A DNA stretch of 64,000 nucleotides, taken from Aeoliella straminimaris. GTDB lineage: Bacteria > Planctomycetota > Planctomycetia > Pirellulales > Lacipirellulaceae. The position numbers and the translations under genes were made by a program. Below, in pieces: positions 52,801-61,363 of the stretch. Numbering within the stretch: position 1 is the first letter of the stretch; each line of letters opens with the position of its first letter. A model generated the notes under the pieces. The model had not been told where the DNA came from. It saw nothing but the letters and a program-made list of their open reading frames with translations, and did not search any database. The stretch is taken from positions 271,083 to 335,082 of the forward strand of contig NZ_JAMXLR010000077.1 in assembly GCF_024054565.1 (NCBI RefSeq). Direction: 5' to 3'.

Positions 52801-54506
52801 AACACGCCATATAAACCACGATCGGGAATCGTGCCGGCGTTCAGCACCGCAATGCGCTGCGAGTTGCGCCGCCCCGAGAGTGTTCCGGCGATGCGGTCCC
52901 AGTTGAGCCGCGGTCGGAGTTCGGCGAACTCGTCCGAAGGGTAACGTCCAGCGAGCAAGTCGAGCACGCCTTCGAAGCTGGAACGTGGCAGGTCGGCCAG
53001 TGACGCTGCACCGCGCAGAGTGGCGTACAGCTCGTCCACGTCGATTGTCTCCATGGCAACCATGGCCACGATCTGCTGGGCGACGATGTCGAGCGGGTTG
53101 CGCGGATAGTATGTTTCTTCCACATGGCCAGCGAGCATGCGCCCCGTGGCACCGGCGCAGGCCACCAGGTCGCCGCGGTACTTGGGAAAGATCACCCCTT
53201 TGCTGGTAGCGCCGATCTGGTGGCCGGCACGACCAATGCGCTGCATGCCTGAGGCGATGGACGGCGGCGCTTCGATTTGAATCACCAAGTCGACCGCGCC
53301 CATGTCGATGCCGAGTTCCAGCGAACTGGTGGCGACAATGGCTGGCAGCACTCCGCGCTTGAGTCGGTCTTCGATATCCGCACGCTTATCCTTGGCGACT
53401 GAACCGTGATGCGCCAGGGCAATTTCTTCGTCGGCCAATTCGTTGATGGCCGCTGCCAGTCGCTCGGCCAGTCGCCGGCTGTTGACGAAGATCATCGTCG
53501 AGCGATGTTCGCGAATCAGCTTTACCAGTCGTGGATGAATGGCGGGCCAGATCGAGGGAACCGTGGGGCCAGCGGCAGGACCCGAAGGAATTGGCAGCTG
53601 TGCTGGCTGCTGGTCGTCTGTATCATCCGCATGCTTCGTGCCAGCCTGCTCGAGCGGCTCCCCTAATCGTGCCATGTCCTCCACGGGCACTTCGACACGA
53701 AGTTCAAACTGCTTGGGTTCGCTGGCGTCGACGATCTCCACCGGTCGGGGGCGGACTGGTCGGTCAATGTCGGCTGTGGCCTCCGCTCCGCCCAGCAGCC
53801 GCGCGATCTCGTCCAGCGGGCGCTGGGTGGCGCTCAAGCCGACGCGCTGCAGCGGTGGTGCGTTGGGATTGGCTTGACGCCGGAGTCGTTCGAGTCGCTC
53901 AAGCGTGACGAACAGGTGCGCGCCACGCTTGCCGGCGACCATCACGTGAATCTCGTCGACAATCACCGTTTCGACCTCGGCCAGCGACTCGCGGGCTTTC
54001 GAGGTGAGCATCAAGTACAGCGACTCGGGGGTAGTGATCAGGATCTCGGGGGGATCGCGCTGAATGCGGGCGCGTTCGGGGGGCGGAGTGTCGCCGCTGC
54101 GCACGGCGACGCTGGGCAGATGGTACGCAACACCGAGTCGATCGGCTACGGCCCGCAGGCCGGCGATGGGTGTTCGCAAGTTGCGATCGACGTCGACCCC
54201 CAGCGCCTTGAGCGGCGAGATGTAGAGGACGCGGACTTTGGACCTTTGCTTCTTGTTGTTCAGGCCATCTACTTTCGTTGATGGCGGGGTGAACATCATG
54301 TTGTCGAGTGATGCCAGGAAAGCAGCCAGCGTTTTGCCAGAGCCGGTCGGTGCAAGCAGCAGGGTACTTTGCCCCGAGCCGATCGCCGGCCAGGCAAGTT
54401 GCTGCGCCCGAGTTGGCGCGGCGAATGCCTGCGCAAACCATGCCTGGGTAACCGGGTGGAATCCGGCCAGGGCAGCGTGCGACGGGGGGGCGGTGCTGGT
54501 GGGCAT
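49866..54506 (-). CDS. lhr: Large DEAD/DEAH-family helicase Lhr
   Basis: 1546 residues, the full length of bacterial Lhr. The helicase core is at the N-terminus: APTGSGKT (52-59), ILITTPESLYLML, DEIH (184-187), then SATQRPLDEIARLLGG and LAHHGSVAKDKRADIE, LELGIDMGAVDLVIQI, QRIGRAGH. The Lhr-core winged-helix and the long C-terminal domains follow, ending in the second large region with PWSLLPHHGDH-like and LEGLGGAQFA segments. Lhr is an ATP-dependent 3'-5' helicase linked to DNA repair. The C-terminus is basic (HMPRRRRR). It lies alone, converging with the XRE gene with a 4-base overlap. Confidence 0.94.
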   Translation of the reverse strand: MPTSTAPPSHAALAGFHPVTQAWFAQAFAAPTRAQQLAWPAIGSGQSTLLLAPTGSGKTLAAFLASLDNMMFTPPSTKVDGLNNKKQRSKVRVLYISPLKALGVDVDRNLRTPIAGLRAVADRLGVAYHLPSVAVRSGDTPPPERARIQRDPPEILITTPESLYLMLTSKARESLAEVETVIVDEIHVMVAGKRGAHLFVTLERLERLRRQANPNAPPLQRVGLSATQRPLDEIARLLGGAEATADIDRPVRPRPVEIVDASEPKQFELRVEVPVEDMARLGEPLEQAGTKHADDTDDQQPAQLPIPSGPAAGPTVPSIWPAIHPRLVKLIREHRSTMIFVNSRRLAERLAAAINELADEEIALAHHGSVAKDKRADIEDRLKRGVLPAIVATSSLELGIDMGAVDLVIQIEAPPSIASGMQRIGRAGHQIGATSKGVIFPKYRGDLVACAGATGRMLAGHVEETYYPRNPLDIVAQQIVAMVAMETIDVDELYATLRGAASLADLPRSSFEGVLDLLAGRYPSDEFAELRPRLNWDRIAGTLSGRRNSQRIAVLNAGTIPDRGLYGVFLASDDGTTGSRVGELDEEMVFETNPGDVFLLGASSWRVIDITRDRVIVVPAPGEPGRMPFWRGEGPGRPLEFGKAIGSLARQLVQMNSEQAIAQLQADHALDRRAAVNLLRYLGDQTEATGEVPSDRTVVVEAFLDEIGDWRVVVLTPYGARVHAPWAMAVAARLRSEGIDEVDFMWADDGIVFRLPESDGAPPTDWFVPRSDEIEDEVARQVGSTALFAARFRENAARSLLLPRRRPDRRTPLWQQRRRAADLLSVAARYPAFPLLLETYREVMRDVFDLPGAVKILSEIERREITVRSVETSAASPFAAALLFSYTGNFVYEGDVPLAERRAQALTLDHAQLRELLGSADLRELFDVEVLAELDRELQQLHRPVVKHPDDVHDLLLRQGPLSAEGIRQRTDEAYLAELDHWLDELTSARRVIAIRLSTGDHYAAAEDAARLRDALGANPPPGLPEAFLESVDDPLGDLVARHARTHGPFTAFDVATRFGLGEAPVVAVLRRLAERGRLVEGEFLPGGRGREWCDAEVLRTLKRRSLARLRKEVEAVPPAALARFLTTWHGLDEPRAGLDALLDAIEQLQGAPLPVSVLESDILPTRVRDYTAGDLDELFLAGEVTWRGIESIGTSDGRIALYLADQYPLLAPAVGDLADLAEDELATRVLELLRERGALLFDQFTRTTGAFSQDVLDAVWRLVWAGLVTNDTLAPLRSLTRTGRSETRRRERRRGRSFRSRRITRLPGSEGRWSLLPHHGDHWPSPTERSLALASQLVARHGVLTKNAVSKEIVPGGFAAIYPVLKQMEEAGKLRRGYLVEGLGGAQFAAPGADDLLRRPIGKNDSESEPRATLLAATDPANPYGAAIPWPQRDEAAGRLGRTAGARVIIHQGQLVGHLSSSGGQLTTLLPFGEPERTTAVRAIVAALVDCASFGEPVMLSKVDNQPIAGSELAEPLRQAGFEPTSRGYLYRDHPNEHMPRRRRR

Positions 54507-54545
54507 GGGAGCGGGACTTCAATGCGTGAACATTTCTCTACCCAC

Positions 54546-55658
54546 TCAGTATTGCGCCCTACGCGGTGCTGACAAGTCACGACTCCTCGTCACCCGCAGA
54601 ACCAAGCCCGCCAGCAATGCACCCATTGGCACAATGGCTGCAGGTTCGGGTACCTGCAGCTGGGATTCTGAGCTTTCTGGAGTCGTTTGACCGAAGTTCG
54701 TTTTCCAAACTTCATAGTCGAGGGACGTGATGATGCCGTCACGATTGGCGTCGGCGTCGGTGCCGGTAGCCACGACGTTGCCTAACGTGTTTCGCCATAC
54801 GACGTAGTCGACCAGGTCGACCACGCCATCGTCGTTATTGTCGCCCGGTGTTTTGGCGACAGGCACTTCGAGGTCGACCAGGATCTGCGAGGTGTTGTTC
54901 AGTTCGTCGACTTCCAGTACTCGATCGTACGGATCGACATGCACCTCGAGCCAGTACTGACCGCTGGCCAGGTCCGTGACATCGATCCACTGTCCCGGGA
55001 GTCCCGCGCCGTATAGATCGGCATAGCCGATCGAGATACCCAGTACGTCGGCATCTGCCGAGTCATAAACACTGCTCGGTGGCTTGCCGGGCACTGGCTG
55101 GTTGTAAGCAATGCTGTCGACGATACCCATGCTGAGCTTGTCATTCGAACGCACTTGGCTACCGACATCGGGCGTGGCGCCGCCGTTGACGATGGCTTCG
55201 TATAAGTTGTATTGAGCAAGACCGGGCAAGCGTAAGTGGCCGAAACCATTGACCACCTCGGGGGGATAGTCGAACGTACCGATGGTGCGATCGCGAAACG
55301 TATTGCCGCCGCCCGATTGCAGGATTTGTTGCGTGATGGTCTGTGTGGTTTTCACGCCATTTTCTTCGGCGGTCTGCTCGACCACTTGGAGCGGCCCCGC
55401 ACCCACGTTGGCCAGGGCGGCGCGGAATCGGTACAGCACGCGCCCCGCGACCGTGGTGTCGAAGTATCCGCCGTACACGATGTCGAGTCCAGGCGGCGAC
55501 CCCTCCTCGGAGAGGTCGTGATCCCAGGCAATCAAGTCGGGCAGCAGGTCCTCGCCATCGCACCGCGACGAGAAGCTGACACTCAGCGCGGCGAACGCCA
55601 ACACTAGACAGTTTGCGGCCCAGCGAGCTGCATCAGAGCGTATCGGGAGCCAGATCAT
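54546..55658 (-). CDS. Lysyl-oxidase-like PEP-CTERM protein without the copper site
   Basis: 370 residues. Signal peptide (CLVLAFAALSVSFSS). The central domain has the pattern of bacterial lysyl-oxidase-like proteins: LLPDLIAWDHDL, LRFRAALANVGAGPLQV-like start, then the substrate-side strand WIDVTDLASGQYWLEVHVDP. In true enzymes a HxHxH copper motif precedes the AxY segment; here the same region is FGHLRLPGLAQY (139-150), so two of three His are replaced by Phe and Arg. Two dockerin-like Asp-rich loops follow (GDNNDDGVVDLVDYVVW, DANRDGIITSLDYEVW), then the exosortase tail VPEPAAIVPMG with a basic end. It is probably a non-catalytic surface or adhesion protein. Confidence 0.75.
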   Translation of the reverse strand: MIWLPIRSDAARWAANCLVLAFAALSVSFSSRCDGEDLLPDLIAWDHDLSEEGSPPGLDIVYGGYFDTTVAGRVLYRFRAALANVGAGPLQVVEQTAEENGVKTTQTITQQILQSGGGNTFRDRTIGTFDYPPEVVNGFGHLRLPGLAQYNLYEAIVNGGATPDVGSQVRSNDKLSMGIVDSIAYNQPVPGKPPSSVYDSADADVLGISIGYADLYGAGLPGQWIDVTDLASGQYWLEVHVDPYDRVLEVDELNNTSQILVDLEVPVAKTPGDNNDDGVVDLVDYVVWRNTLGNVVATGTDADANRDGIITSLDYEVWKTNFGQTTPESSESQLQVPEPAAIVPMGALLAGLVLRVTRSRDLSAPRRAQY

Positions 55659-55908
55659 GTGCTGTGAGACTCGGATGCGGAAGGCTGTAGAGCGACGCTA
55701 TCAGTTGGAGTGCCAAGAGGCTTATTCTATCGTTTCAGGCGAAGGCCCGCGAGTTTTTGGCCGCGAAAGCCACTTTGTGCGGAAACTCCTTACGATTGCT
55801 GCGACCGGCCATGTGTACCGGGCTGGACGAGGAAGTTAGAATACAGGTACCTGCCCTTTGCCGCGGTTCGCGCGGCCCATCACCTCCGGATTTGGTGAAA
55901 CTTTTTCG

Positions 55909-58854
55909 ATGCACCGCTTGCTCAACCCAAGAATCTGTATTGTGTCGGCCGTGCTGCTGGTCGCACTGGTCGCGTCGCACCTGCTCACGCCAAGTCGCGC
56001 GGCGGAAGAACCTGCAGGGGCGGCGCCCCGACAAGTGAGCTTCAACGAGCACATCCGGCCCATCTTCGCCAAACACTGCGTCGCGTGCCACGGTGGTGTG
56101 AAGCAAGCCAGCGGCATCTCGCTGATCTATCGCGACAAAGCGCTCGCCGAAGGCGACTCGGGCATGCGGGCCATCGTGCCTGGCGACGTCGAGGAGAGCT
56201 ACCTTGTGGAGCGGATTGCCGATCCGGACCCCGACTATCGAATGCCACCGGCCGAACACGGGTCTGCCTTGAGCGACCGCGAGATTTCGCTGGTCAAGCA
56301 ATGGGTTGCCGAGGGGGCAAAGTGGGAGGAACACTGGTCGTTCGTGCCGCCGCGTCCGCAGGAGCTGCCGACCACCCGCGCAAAGTGGGGTAACAACCGC
56401 ATCGATTCGTTCGTACTGGCGCGGTTGGAAGCCGAAGGCCTGGCCCCATCGCCCGCCGCTGAGAAGAGCGAATGGTTGCGGCGCGTGACGTTCGACCTGG
56501 TGGGAGTTCCCCCCACGGCCCAGCAGCACGACGCCTTTCTGGCCGACGACTCACCGGAGGCTTACGAGCGGGTGGTCGAGCGACTGTTGGCGTCGCCCAA
56601 GTTTGGCGAGCGGTGGGCTGCCATGTGGCTCGACCTCGCGCGGTACTCCGACACGATGGGTTTCGAAAAAGATCCCCACCGCGACATTTGGCCATATCGC
56701 GATTGGCTCATCCGCGCGCTGAACGATGATATGCCTTACAACCAGTTCCTCATCAAGCAGCTTGCCGGCGATCTGTTGCCCGAGGCCACGATGGACGACC
56801 GCGTGGCGGCCGCATTTCATCGCAACACACAAACCAATACCGAAGGGGGCACCGATGACGAGGAGTTTCGCACCGCGGCGGTGCTCGACCGGGTGAACAC
56901 TACCTGGCAGGTGTTTGGCGGATTGACGTTTGGTTGCACGCAGTGCCACTCGCATCCGTACGATCCGATCGAAAACCAGGAGTACTACCAGTTCGTCGCC
57001 GTGTTCAACACGACCCGCGATTGGGACCGCGACGAGGAAACGCCCAGGCTGCGGGTGCCCAAGAACCAAGAGGATTGGGAGCAGGCGAACGAACTGGACC
57101 GTCGCATCTCGCAGTTGAAGCAGCAATTGCACGCCGCGGGATTGCCGCTGGCGGAAGACTCCAACCAATGGAAGTCACTGTCCATCGAGCACGCCCTGTC
57201 GACTGGCGAAACGAAGCTGAAAGTTCGTGACGATCCGAACCGGGCAGGCAATGAATACGTCACCCAGGGGACCGTGACCGCCGGATCGGTATTCACGATC
57301 GATCTGGTGCCTGGCGATGTCCAGCGTTTGACGGCCATTCGCATCGATTCGTTGCCGATGGACCTCGAGAAGGCCCTGCGCAATCCCGAGGCAGGCTTCG
57401 CCGTGACCCGGCTGCGAGCCTGGGTGGTCACGCCAGGCAAAACGCCACCTCGCGAGGTGAGCTTCTATCTGGCCATGTGCGACGAGGCGGATCCGATTCT
57501 CGATCCGGCCGGCAGTTTGAAGGACAACAACGACGGGTGGGGCGTGTACCCCAAGCTCGACCGGCCGCGGTGGGCGGTGTTCGTGCCGAGCCAGCCCGTG
57601 GAGCTGCCTGAAGACGCGCGCATCCGGCTGCAACTGAAGCAGAACCGCAGCGCCACTGGAATGATCGCTCAGGTAATGAACCGCGGCCGATTCGCCGTGT
57701 CCGATAGCCAGGCATGGACCAATCTGCTGGCCGACCCCGAGTATCGGCAACTGGAAGACAAACTGGCCGCGGCCGAGCGAGAGCGGGCGGCAATTGCCTC
57801 GGTGTCGATGCCTGCCATCGAAGAGCAAGCCCAGCAATCCCATCGCCATACGTATCTTTTCGAACGTGGCAACTGGCTCTCCAAGGGCGACGAGGTTCAG
57901 CCTGGTGTGCCCGCGGTATTTCCCGCAATCGAGACGGACGAGGCCGTCGACCGCCTGGATGTCGCGCGTTGGTTTGCTTCCACGGAGCATCCACTTACCG
58001 CCCGCGTGCTGGTGAACCGCTTTTGGGAACAGCTCTTCGGCACCGGCATCGTCGAAACGGTGGGCGACTTCGGTACCAGTGGTATCCTGCCATCGCACCC
58101 GCAGTTGCTCGACGATCTGGCCGCGCGGTTCCAGCACGAAATGAGTTGGAGCACCAAGCAGCTACTCCGCGAGATAGTACTTTCGGCCACCTACCGACAG
58201 AGTTCGCAGGCGGGTGCCGAATTGGCGAAGCTTGACCCGCGGAACCGCTTGCTTGCCCGGGGGCCACGATTGCGACTGACGGCCGAGATGGTACGCGACC
58301 AGGCGCTCATGCTGAGCGGCAGGGCATCCGACAAAATGTTTGGCCCCTCGGTGATGCCGCCCCAGCCCGATGGCATCTGGCGAAGCGTCTACTCGGGAGC
58401 GCAGTGGGTCACCGCCAAAGGCGAAGATCGCTACCGACGAGCGATCTACACTTACTGGAAGCGGACGAGTCCCTACCCGTCGATGATGACGTTCGACGCC
58501 CCCAGCCGCGAGGTGTGCAGCGTCCGCCGTATCGCCACGAACACGCCGTTGCAGCCGTTGGTGACAATGAACGACCCTGTGTTTGTGGAGTGTGCCCAGG
58601 GCTTTGCCGAGCGTATGGCTGCCGAAGGTGGCTCGACGCCGCGCGAGCAGATCGCCTGGGCGCTGGAGCAAGCCACTGGCGACGCCCCGCGCGCGGCTGC
58701 CGTGACGGCGATGACTGCCTTGTACGACGATGCCCTGCAGAGCTTCGATGCTGCCAACGAGGAAATGGCCGCGCTCGGCTCGACACCCGAGTCCTACGCC
58801 CTCACCATTGTGGCAAGCGCGGTGATGAACCTGGACGACGTGATTACGCGATAG
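55909..58854 (+). CDS. PSCyt1/DUF1549/DUF1553 secreted cytochrome-like protein
   Basis: 981 residues from the ATG at 55909. The signal peptide (IVSAVLLVALVASHLLTPSRA) is followed by a PSCyt1 domain with the heme motif CVACH (57-61). Next come the planctomycete-specific DUF1549 (FVLARLEAEGLAPSPAAEKS, MWLDLARYSDTMGFEKDP) and DUF1553 (NRFWEQLFGTGIVETVGDFG, LRLTAEMVRDQALMLSGRAS). Such proteins are encoded in pairs with DUF1501 genes, here 42 bases downstream with AAGGAG before its ATG. The pair is widespread in planctomycetes; the function is thought to be extracellular redox or carbohydrate processing but is not established. Confidence 0.95.
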   Translation: MHRLLNPRICIVSAVLLVALVASHLLTPSRAAEEPAGAAPRQVSFNEHIRPIFAKHCVACHGGVKQASGISLIYRDKALAEGDSGMRAIVPGDVEESYLVERIADPDPDYRMPPAEHGSALSDREISLVKQWVAEGAKWEEHWSFVPPRPQELPTTRAKWGNNRIDSFVLARLEAEGLAPSPAAEKSEWLRRVTFDLVGVPPTAQQHDAFLADDSPEAYERVVERLLASPKFGERWAAMWLDLARYSDTMGFEKDPHRDIWPYRDWLIRALNDDMPYNQFLIKQLAGDLLPEATMDDRVAAAFHRNTQTNTEGGTDDEEFRTAAVLDRVNTTWQVFGGLTFGCTQCHSHPYDPIENQEYYQFVAVFNTTRDWDRDEETPRLRVPKNQEDWEQANELDRRISQLKQQLHAAGLPLAEDSNQWKSLSIEHALSTGETKLKVRDDPNRAGNEYVTQGTVTAGSVFTIDLVPGDVQRLTAIRIDSLPMDLEKALRNPEAGFAVTRLRAWVVTPGKTPPREVSFYLAMCDEADPILDPAGSLKDNNDGWGVYPKLDRPRWAVFVPSQPVELPEDARIRLQLKQNRSATGMIAQVMNRGRFAVSDSQAWTNLLADPEYRQLEDKLAAAERERAAIASVSMPAIEEQAQQSHRHTYLFERGNWLSKGDEVQPGVPAVFPAIETDEAVDRLDVARWFASTEHPLTARVLVNRFWEQLFGTGIVETVGDFGTSGILPSHPQLLDDLAARFQHEMSWSTKQLLREIVLSATYRQSSQAGAELAKLDPRNRLLARGPRLRLTAEMVRDQALMLSGRASDKMFGPSVMPPQPDGIWRSVYSGAQWVTAKGEDRYRRAIYTYWKRTSPYPSMMTFDAPSREVCSVRRIATNTPLQPLVTMNDPVFVECAQGFAERMAAEGGSTPREQIAWALEQATGDAPRAAAVTAMTALYDDALQSFDAANEEMAALGSTPESYALTIVASAVMNLDDVITR

Positions 58855-58896
58855 CCCCCACCCCGGTCCTACCCCGGACGGGGAAGGAGATTTGCC

Positions 58897-60369
58897 ATGA
58901 ACCTCACCGATCACCTGCAGCTCGCGACGCTCCAGCACCACACCCGGCGGCACTTCCTCCAAGGGGGCATGGCGGGTTTGGGGGCGTATTGGCTGGCGGC
59001 CAATGCCGCGCAGGCATCGTCTGGGGCCGTCGAGCACGATCCCGCGCACCCGCTCGAGGTGCGGCAGCCGCACTTCACGCCCCGCGCAAAGCGTGTGATC
59101 TTTCTCCACATGGCCGGCGCGCCGAGCCAATTGGAGCTGTTCGAGCACAAGCCCGATCTCGACCGACTGAACGGCCAGGACTGCCCGCAGGAGTTCCTCG
59201 AAGGTCAACGGTTTGCGTTCATTCGCGGTGTTCCCAAGCTTTTGGGGTCCTGCTATCCGTTCCACCAGGCGGGGGGGGCAGGGCAGTGGATCTCCGACCG
59301 CCTGCCGCACTTCGAGCAAGTGATCGACAAGGTCACCTTCATCCGCTCGATGACCTCCGATCAGTTCAATCACGCCCCTGCGCAACTGCTGATGCACACG
59401 GGCAATCAGAACTTGGGCTACGCCTCGATGGGCTCCTGGCTCGGCTATGGCCTCGGTAGCGAGAACCAGAACCTGCCGGGTTTCATGGTGCTGGTGTCAG
59501 GCGGCCGAGTGCCGAGTGCCGGTAAGAGCGCCTGGGGGGCAGGCTTTCTGCCGTCGGTCTATCAAGGCGTGCAGTGTCGCAGCGAGGGCGACCCCGTACT
59601 GTTCCTTTCCAATCCCAAGGGCATCGACCGCGCGATGCGCGAGCGCATCCTCTCGGCTATCAATCAGGTGAACCAGGATACCTACCAGGAGTTCGGCGAT
59701 CCCGAGACGCTCACTCGCATCGCCCAGTACGAGATGGCCGCCAACATGCAGCTAACGGCCTCTGCGGCGATGGACCTGGCAGACGAGCCCGAGCACATTC
59801 ACCAGCTCTATGGCACCCAGCCGGGCCGCGAGAGCTTTGCCAATAACTGCGTGCTGGCGCGGCGGCTGGTGGAACGAGGCGTGCGATTCGTGCAGCTCTT
59901 CCACTGGGGTTGGGATTCCCACGGCGCTTCGCAAGGCGAGGCGCTCAACAGTGGCTTCAAGCAGCGCTGTGCCGAAGTCGATCAACCGATGGCCGCTCTG
60001 CTGACCGATCTCGAGCAACGCGGACTACTGGAAGACACCCTGGTGGTGTTCGCTGGCGAGTTCGGTCGCACGCCAATGCGCGAGAACCGCGGCGGTCGCG
60101 AGATGCAGTTTGTCGGCCGCGACCACCATCCGCACGCCTTTACCATCTGGCTGGCCGGCGGCGGCGTGAAGCAAGGGTTCAGCTACGGCGAAACCGATCC
60201 CATCGGCTATCACGTTACCAAGGACCCGGTCGAGGTCCGCGACCTGCACGCCACGCTCTGGCACCTACTGGGCCTCGACCACCAAAAGCTGGTTTACCCA
60301 CACCAGGGACTCAACCAAAAGCTCACCGGCGTGAAACCGGCCCGCGTGGTGCACGACATCGTTGCTTAA
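58897..60369 (+). CDS. Tat-exported DUF1501 (sulfatase-like fold) protein
   Basis: 490 residues. The N-terminus has a twin-Arg signal (TRRHFLQGGMAGLGAYWLA, Arg17-Arg18), so it is exported folded. The DUF1501 signature then starts with RAKRVIFLHMAGAPSQLELFEHKP-like segments and continues with LPHFEQVIDKVTFIRSMTSD and VVFAGEFGRTPMRENRGGRE, in the alkaline-phosphatase/sulfatase superfamily. It is always found with a PSCyt1/DUF1549/DUF1553 gene, as here; the two products are likely to work together. The downstream gene is on the other strand. Confidence 0.94.
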   Translation: MNLTDHLQLATLQHHTRRHFLQGGMAGLGAYWLAANAAQASSGAVEHDPAHPLEVRQPHFTPRAKRVIFLHMAGAPSQLELFEHKPDLDRLNGQDCPQEFLEGQRFAFIRGVPKLLGSCYPFHQAGGAGQWISDRLPHFEQVIDKVTFIRSMTSDQFNHAPAQLLMHTGNQNLGYASMGSWLGYGLGSENQNLPGFMVLVSGGRVPSAGKSAWGAGFLPSVYQGVQCRSEGDPVLFLSNPKGIDRAMRERILSAINQVNQDTYQEFGDPETLTRIAQYEMAANMQLTASAAMDLADEPEHIHQLYGTQPGRESFANNCVLARRLVERGVRFVQLFHWGWDSHGASQGEALNSGFKQRCAEVDQPMAALLTDLEQRGLLEDTLVVFAGEFGRTPMRENRGGREMQFVGRDHHPHAFTIWLAGGGVKQGFSYGETDPIGYHVTKDPVEVRDLHATLWHLLGLDHQKLVYPHQGLNQKLTGVKPARVVHDIVA

Positions 60370-60396
60370 GAGCTGATGGCAGATAGCCAGCAGCCA

Positions 60397-61020
60397 TCAA
60401 TAGCCGTAGTGCGCCACGGAGTGCAGTTTGGCCATTTCGACGTCGTTCAGGCCTTTGATCCGCTTGGCGTCGAAACCGTGGTCGCGGGTCAGGTGCGTCC
60501 AGACGGTCATGCCGCTGACGCCGACATCCGGCACGTCGACATCCGGCAGCCACAGCCGTAGCTCCTCGGCGTACAAGCTCCGCAACCATTTGCTGGGGGG
60601 CCGCCCGTCGCGCGCCCGGCGGTGCACGGCTGCCTCGCCGTAGTCGTCCTCATCCTCGTCGGCGAGCTCGTGTTGCGGGTGCTCGACCTCTTCGCCGAAT
60701 CGCACTTCGTCCGGCACCAGGCTGTCGTCCAGGTAGCCTTCGTATTTGGTGAACGCCTCGCCCGTGCGGCGGTCGATCGGTCGGGTGCGTCCGGTCAGTT
60801 CCCATTGACCGTCAATCAGCGTCTCGCGTTCGAACCACCGCCAGCGGCTGTCCTGGTGATAGCTCCACCGTTCTTCTTCGACGACCACCTGGCCATCCAC
60901 CAGCGTCTCGGAGCACTGCATCACCACGGCGGCCAACGTGTCGAGTGTCTCGGCGTGCAGTCGCTCGCCAAGGCTGAAGAGTCCAGCACCAATCCAATAG
61001 GCAAACTGTCGGCGGTTCAT
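60397..61020 (-). CDS. Conserved planctomycete hypothetical protein with Tat-like start
   Basis: 207 residues. It starts MNRRQFAYWIGAGLFSLGERL, which resembles a twin-Arg signal with a weak hydrophobic core. The rest is rich in charged residues, with the segment VEEERWSYHQDSRWRWFERET and a long acidic stretch (HELADEDEDDYGEAAVH). The C-terminal part (SVAHYGY) is hydrophobic in patches. I recognise no domain. It converges with the DUF1501 gene with 27 bases between them, and is preceded by a 340-base gap. Function unknown. Confidence 0.7.
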   Translation of the reverse strand: MNRRQFAYWIGAGLFSLGERLHAETLDTLAAVVMQCSETLVDGQVVVEEERWSYHQDSRWRWFERETLIDGQWELTGRTRPIDRRTGEAFTKYEGYLDDSLVPDEVRFGEEVEHPQHELADEDEDDYGEAAVHRRARDGRPPSKWLRSLYAEELRLWLPDVDVPDVGVSGMTVWTHLTRDHGFDAKRIKGLNDVEMAKLHSVAHYGY

Positions 61021-61363
61021 GATTCGTTAACTTTGTGAGAAACTTCGTCTTTCCTGACCCAGTCCCTCACCGAGTTTAGGGACCGGGACAGGGGACTGTT
61101 TGGGGGCTAAACCAGCCAAAACATAGGCCGAAATTAACAACTGGCAAGCTGTTTTTGTTCGCAGTCGGTGCGACCCTCACTAGCGGTGCATTCAACTCGG
61201 AATCCCTCAATTACCGCATCCGCAGACTCGCTAACGCTGTAGTTTTGCGATAACATCAGTCGATTGAGGCGGTAACGAGTCATTGCGGGGTAGCAGTGCG
61301 ATCGGTACCGATATGCACTTGCCGCCATCCTGAACCTGATCCCTGACCCCCACCCCTCGCGTT
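61021..61363. other. Intergenic region before sthA
   Basis: No gene is supportable. A hairpin with a 6-bp stem (GTCCCT with AGGGAC, 61062-61083) and AT-rich patches lie here, probably holding the promoters of both flanking genes, which diverge. Confidence 0.4.
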
